Positions 6,858-11,535 of a stretch of 11,535 bases of DNA are shown here, in pieces; positions within the stretch are counted from its first letter, which is position 1; the number at the start of each line of letters is the position of its first letter. The notes under the pieces were generated by a model. It was not told the DNA's origin. It did no database searches and saw only the letters and a list, made by a program, of their open reading frames with translations. This DNA comes from Conidiobolus incongruus B7586 (taxonomy: Eukaryota > Entomophthoromycota > Entomophthoromycetes > Entomophthorales > Conidiobolaceae): NCBI GenBank assembly GCA_000697335.1, contig JNEM01008647.1, positions 1 to 11,535 on the forward strand, given 5' to 3'. A program made the position numbers and the translations under genes.

Positions 6858-8206
6858 GATATTTAATTAAAACTTTATATAAAACTTAAAATTTAAAATA
6901 TATTTTTTTTCATTATATATTATATATTTAATAAAAGAAATATTAATATTAATAAAATTCCATCTAATATTTTAAGTTTATTATAATTTAGATTTAATAT
7001 ACGATTTAATTACAAAATTAAAATTAAAATTTTATTAAAATTATTTTGTTAAATATTTTATATCTAATTATATAATTGTAATGGGTAATAAAATAGATAA
7101 AATATCAAAGAGGTTTTAATATAAAAGTAAAACAACCTGAATATAATAATATTAATATAGAAAAAAGATATAAATAAAAAAGTTTAATTAAATATTATAA
7201 ATTAATTATTTAATATAAATATAATACAATTTATATTAAATATTATAAATATTATAAATATTATTATTAACTATATAAGTAATAAAATTAGGTATATTTT
7301 TATTAATACATTAGCTTATAAAGATGAAATATAGAATTATATTCAAATATATATTTATTAATAATTTAAATAATATAACAAACTCAAAATTCATTTAAAA
7401 TAAGATATAAATATATGGGTTTTAAATAAGATAACAATATTAAAACTTAATATATCTATTTTCTACCTTTTTAAATTTTTTAAATTTATAAGATATAAAG
7501 TCAATTAACTAATTATATTAAGGATAATTAATTTTGTTTTAAATTCCTTAAATATATTTTTTAATAAATCTTAAAATATTTAATTTAATTAAAATTAAAT
7601 AAATAATTTTATAATAGGAAATAAATATAATTAATACTCAAAAAACTTTGGTTATTATATTAATACAAAAAGTTATATTAAAAACACCTTATTCTATAAA
7701 TTAGTTAAACTTATTATTTTCTATCTATAAAATATTGTAATTTTTTAATATTTTTAATTAAAACTAATATTAAGCTATTATATATAAATTAATAAATTAT
7801 TATTTTATTTTTATTTTCAAATATATTTTATTTCTAAGCTTTCCTATAATATTTATAAAAATATCAAAATATAATAAATATAAGATTTTTTTTAAACTAA
7901 ATTCAAAATAAGTTATTATTATTTAATTTTATAAATCCCTTTAATTTCCCTTAATTTTATTATAATTTAATATCTATTATTTATCATTAGAATTTCCGTA
8001 CTTAAATTTTAATAGCTAATATATACTGATATTTATAAATTTTAATTATATTTATTATTTTATTATTTTTAATTAATTTAACATTAAAAATAATAATATT
8101 TGAAAAAGCAATATTTAGTTAAATAATAATATTTATTTTATTAACCTTATAATATTAAATAATTTTTTTAATTAATTATTTAAAATATTTTAATATTATA
8201 ATATAT
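6858..8206. other. AT desert, no gene seen
   Basis: This is the most AT-extreme part of the window, with runs of 60 bases holding only one to a few G or C. All frames are closed by frequent stops. I recognise no transposon or gene. It probably consists of older repeats saturated by C:G to T:A mutation, but that cannot be shown from this stretch alone. Confidence 0.65.
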
Positions 8207-8208
8207 TA

Positions 8209-8232
8209 TTATGGAAATTAAGAAATGGCAAA
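8209..8232 (+). repeat. Left terminal inverted repeat, mariner copy 1
   Basis: About 18 of 24 positions match the reverse complement of the right end. The best-kept part is AAATTAAG followed by AATGGCA. Confidence 0.7.
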
Positions 8233-8394
8233 TTTTTTAATTTCTGATCTTTCAAACATATTATATATTTTGAAAGATTATATATATAAAATATATAGGA
8301 AAATAAATATTTTCTAACTATATATATATATTCAATTTTAATTATTTTTTTTATTAAAATATTTTGATTTTAAAATTTACATTTAAATTTAATC

Positions 8395-9429
8395 ATGTTT
8401 AAACCAGATTGTGATTATCAAAAGGTTTTTATTTTTGTATCTTTAAAACTTAACTATAAACCCTCTAAAATCATCTAAAACTTGCAAACAGCTTATAGAG
8501 ATGGTGTTTTATTTAAAACTACCATATATCACTAGATTTGTGATTTTAAAGCTAGAAGGGATATTATTCAAAATTTACCAAAATCTAAAAGACTAATTTC
8601 TACTGTTACTTTTTCACTTACCAATAGAGTAAAAAAATATATTAAGAAATACCCTTTTATTTCTGCTAGAGAACTATCAAAGTAATTTAATATTAATTAT
8701 ACAAGCATGTTATATTTACTTAAGTTTAAACTTAGATTAATTAATAAAAATATAAAATGGATACCTTATAATTTAATAGAAACCTAAAAGAAAACTAGAG
8801 TAGTTATAGCTAAACTAAACTTATTAAGGTATAACCAAAAACAAAAGTTTTTATAGTGAATACTTACAATTGATGAATTTTAAATTCCTTTATATAATCC
8901 TTTACCTAAAAATAAAACAAAATGTTGGGTTAAGCTAAATTAATCCCCTCCATAAATTCCAATAAATAAATATTTTAAATATAAGTGAATGTTAATTGTT
9001 GTAATAGATTATAATGGTATATAGTTTTCTTATTTAATACCTCAAGGAAAATCAATTAATAGTAAGTTATATATTACTTTTTTAAATAAAACAATTTCTA
9101 AATGGTGTTCTCAATATAAATTAAAGACACCTATTATTTTACATGATAATTGTAAAATACATAAAGCTAAAGCTATAAAAGATTTTTTATATAAAAAAAA
9201 TTGGAGGGAGTTACCACATCTAGTATATTCACTTGATTATAATCTATGTGATTATAATTGTTTTAGACAATTAAAAAAACAGCTTACAAGAAAAAAAATT
9301 CCTGTAAACAAATTAAATTGGTTTGGAAAATATCAAATTTCAGTCCTTAATAAAAAAAACTGTTTTTTAAGTATTAGAAGCTTACCAAAAGTATAGAAAA
9401 GAGCTATTAATAATAAAAGAGGCTATTAA
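8395..9429 (+). pseudogene. Mariner transposase, inactivated, copy 1
   Basis: The frame runs 344 codons from ATG to the final TAA with no net frameshift but about a dozen in-frame stops. Transposase cuts and joins the element ends at TA sites. Visible parts are an N-terminal DNA-binding half with a helix-turn-helix-like segment (I-S-A-R-E-L-S, then F-N-I-N-Y, around codons 90-105) and a catalytic half with L-T-I-D-E (D160), H-D-N (D251) and L-C-D-Y (D286). The last two Asp are separated by 34 residues, the DD34D signature of mariner. All three catalytic Asp survive. Stops fall where relatives and copy 2 carry Gln or Trp, for example TAA here against CAG in copy 2 just before F-N-I-N. The length matches the usual 340-350 residues. 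Confidence 0.88.
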
Positions 9430-9496
9430 TTTTATATTAATCATTAATTTTTATATATTATATATTAATTTATTTGTTTAATTTTAATTTTAAAAT

Positions 9497-9520
9497 TGTG
9501 CCATTACTTAATTTCTGCAC
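9497..9520 (-). repeat. Right terminal inverted repeat, mariner copy 1
   Basis: Reverse complement of the left end with about six mismatches in 24 bases, three of them transitions. It directly abuts the TA at 9521-9522. Confidence 0.7.
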
Positions 9521-9522
9521 TA

Positions 9523-10063
9523 ATATCTTAATCTTGATTTGATTATTGATACTATAAATAAAATAAATTTAGTTAATTAATTGGTTGTTGATTTTATATA
9601 AATTCATTAAAAATATTTTGTATTAAATAATTTTTAATGAAAATATATTAATTTATATAAAACTTTTAAATAATATTAATATACAAAAGAAAAATATTTA
9701 ATAATTAACATAAAGATCAAAAGCATTTATCTTTTGAAATTATTAAAGATTTTATTTTAAAGTTTAATATTATCTAAAAATTAAAAGATTTAAAAATCTA
9801 AAATAATATATAATATTATAAAGAATTTTAATTTAATATTTAACTTTATTTTCAAAAGATTTTTATTTATAAATTTAAGAAAATTAATAGATTATCTTAA
9901 AATATTATATAAAAAATCTAATTTAAATTAATCTTTTTGAATATAACAAATAAAATATTAATGAAGAGTTATAAAATAATTAAAAATTCTTATTAATAAT
10001 AAATTTCCTAATTAATTTTTTATATTGATTTTTATTAATAATATAAAGTATTTTTTTTAATAT
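9523..10063. other. AT-rich spacer between the two mariner copies
   Basis: About 540 bases of AT desert with no ORF or recognisable element. It separates two directly repeated mariner copies, each with its own TA borders, so they are two insertions and not a simple tandem array. Confidence 0.6.
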
Positions 10064-10065
10064 TA

Positions 10066-11375
10066 CTATAAAATTAAAGAAATGGGAAATTTTTTAATTT
10101 CCAATTTTTTAAACATATTATTAATTTCAAATAAAGAAATATATACAAAACAAATAGGAAAATAAATAGTTTTAAATTATATATATATATATATAATAAT
10201 TTTTTTGATTAAAAAATTAATTATTCAAAATTAGTTGTTTTATTTAATTATATTAAAATTAAATAGTAACTATCAAAAGTTTTTTATTTTAGTATCTGTA
10301 AAACTTACCTACAAACCCTCTAAAATCATTTAAAATTTACAAACAGTTTTTAGTAATAAAATATTATCTAAATTAATAATTTATTACTAGGTAAATTAAT
10401 TTAAGGCTAGGAGTAAAACTACCTAAAACCTGTTAAAATCTAGAAGATTAATTTTAACTGTTACTCTTCTAATTAATAATAAAATAAAAAATTATATTGA
10501 AAAACACCTATTTATTTCAATTAAAGAATTATCAAGACAGTTTAATATTAATCACATAAGTATTTTATATATATTAAAGTTTAAGTTAAAATTAATTAAT
10601 AAAAATATAAAATAAATATCTTATAATTTAACTAAAGCTTAAAAAAAAGCTAGAATAGCTATTGCTAAATAAAATTTACTAAGATATAACTAGTAACCAA
10701 GGCTTTTACAATAAATTATTACAATTAATAAATTTTAGATTCTTTTATATAATCTTTTACCAAAACATAAATCAAAGTGTTGGATTAAGTTAAATCAACC
10801 CCCTTTATAAATTCCTTTAAATAAATATTTTATTGAGAAATGAATATTAATTGTAACAATAGATTATAATAACATATGCTATTCTTATTTAGTTCCTAAA
10901 AGAAAATCCATTAATAGTAAACTTTATATTTCTTTTTTAAATAAAACTATTTCTAATTGGTATTCTCAATATAATTTGAGAAAACCTATTATTATGCATA
11001 ATAATTGTAAAATACATAAATCTAAAGTTATAAAAAACTTTCTAATTAAAAATAGCTGGAAAGAACTACCATATCTAGTATATTTCTCAGATTATAACCC
11101 ATGTAATTAAAATTGTTTTAGGTAATTAAAAAACCAGCTTACAAGAAAGAAAATTTCTACAGGAAAATTCAATTAGTTTGTAAAACTTCAAATTTCAGTC
11201 TTTGATAAAAAGAATTATTTTTTAAGTATTAGATTATTATTAAAATTATAGCAAAAAGTTATTAGAAATAAAACAAATTATTAATTTTATATTATATATT
11301 TATTTTAACCTTTTATATATTAAAATGTTTATTTTTTTTCAATCACAAAAAATTCCCATTATTTAAATTACAAAG
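10066..11375 (+). mobile_element. Mariner transposon, copy 2, full length, inactivated
   Basis: A 1,310-bp element is bordered by TA at 10064-10065 and 11376-11377, with imperfect inverted ends sharing an AATGGGAA core. It aligns with copy 1 along its whole length in the same orientation. The transposase frame has the same length as in copy 1 but is more heavily damaged. A (TA) run at about 10179-10195 matches a similar run in the left untranslated part of copy 1. Confidence 0.88.
10250..11284 (+). pseudogene. Mariner transposase, inactivated, copy 2
   Basis: This is the counterpart of the copy 1 frame, also 1,035 bases including the stop, so there is no net indel between them. The start codon reads ATA. 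All three catalytic Asp are replaced by Asn (I-T-I-N, H-N-N and P-C-N), each a G-to-A change, and stops are more numerous than in copy 1. It keeps Gln at some sites where copy 1 has stops (in L-S-R-Q-F-N and L-N-Q-P-P), so the two copies decayed independently after insertion. The helix-turn-helix region and the motif order are still readable. Confidence 0.85.
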
Positions 11376-11377
11376 TA

Positions 11378-11535
11378 ATATAATGATAATATTCAATAAA
11401 ATTCTATATAATTTTGAAATCAATTATTATATTTTATATAGGATAAAATTTATTTTTTTAAAAACCATAGATTTATAATTTTTAAATTAATAGTAATGGA
11501 ATTATTATAATTTAATTATTATAAATTCATATATA
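11378..11535. other. AT-rich right edge, no feature seen
   Basis: The last 158 bases are AT desert beyond the TA target site of mariner copy 2. No gene or repeat is recognised. Confidence 0.6.

Larger units (their letters stand above)
8209..9520 (+). mobile_element. Mariner transposon, copy 1, full length, inactivated
   Basis: A 1,312-bp element is bordered by TA at 8207-8208 and 9521-9522, the target site of the Tc1/mariner superfamily. Its ends form imperfect inverted repeats of about 24 bases sharing GAAATTAAG and AATGGCA cores; several mismatches in them are transitions. Inside is a decayed transposase frame (8395-9429) with a DD34D arrangement, placing it in mariner proper. Copy 2, 545 bp further on, is in the same orientation and nearly the same length. 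About 186 bp separate the left end from the ATG and 91 bp follow the stop. Damage is consistent with RIP: Gln and Trp codons have become stops. It cannot encode its own transposase. Confidence 0.9.

Noticed and set aside
8395-9429. Alternative genetic code with TAA and TAG read as Gln
   Set aside because: Some stops sit at Gln sites, but others, including TGA and TAA, sit at Trp sites, and the two copies differ in which sites are stops. The GC-rich gene uses CAG and CAA for Gln. Mutation explains this better than recoding.
1-11535. Mitochondrial or plastid origin because of AT content
   Set aside because: No organelle gene, rRNA or tRNA is visible, while mariner transposons, LTRs and a GC-rich gene point to nuclear DNA.
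1-11535. AT-rich anaerobic gut fungus as source
   Set aside because: Such genomes also have AT-rich coding regions; the near-half G+C gene and the C-to-T damage in repeats fit a RIP-shaped ascomycete better, though this is not proven.
1-11535. CRISPR array, tRNA or rRNA
   Set aside because: No regularly spaced repeats and no cloverleaf or rRNA-like segments were seen; repeats are limited to LTR ends, mariner ends and simple sequence.

Overview
The window looks like an AT-rich, repeat-derived compartment of a fungal nuclear genome, most likely a filamentous ascomycete with repeat-induced point mutation (RIP). Most of it is extremely poor in G and C (some 60-base stretches hold only one to a few G or C). 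Two mariner copies near the right end carry many in-frame stops at former Gln and Trp codons, the pattern that C:G to T:A change leaves. Two solo LTRs and one gene stand out as islands of ordinary base composition. The fungal assignment is an inference from this architecture; no housekeeping gene is present to confirm it.

Layout, left to right: 1-1077 AT desert with a (TA)13 run. 1078-3390, minus strand: a GC-rich cysteine-rich coding block of unknown function, made of a 225-codon ORF (3390-2713) followed in the same frame, after one TAA, by about 544 more open codons (2712-1078). 3391-3600: its promoter-side sequence. 4103-4620: solo LTR with a 5-bp target duplication (CCATC). 4626-5684: AT-rich, no gene. 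5685-6017: second solo LTR, probably Ty3/gypsy type, minus orientation, little eroded. 6571-6857: a diverged relic of the first 27 or so codons and the upstream region of the 3390 gene, in the same orientation. 6858-8208: AT desert. 8209-9520 and 10066-11375: two full-length, directly repeated, inactivated mariner transposons with TA target sites and a DD34D transposase.

The most interesting point is the GC-rich gene and its relic. The gene is a mosaic: promoter and first 70 or so codons are AT-rich and shared with the 6571-6857 relic, while the long Cys-rich body is near half G+C and has no counterpart seen here. The relic keeps reading frame, with differences that include transversions, and keeps an F-G-x-V-x-S-G-x-L-Q motif, so it is an old paralogue rather than a fresh RIP-mutated copy. 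This suggests a dispersed gene family with a conserved 5' module. I do not recognise the protein body, and whether the gene is intact (read-through, a small intron, or two products) or newly disabled cannot be decided from sequence alone.
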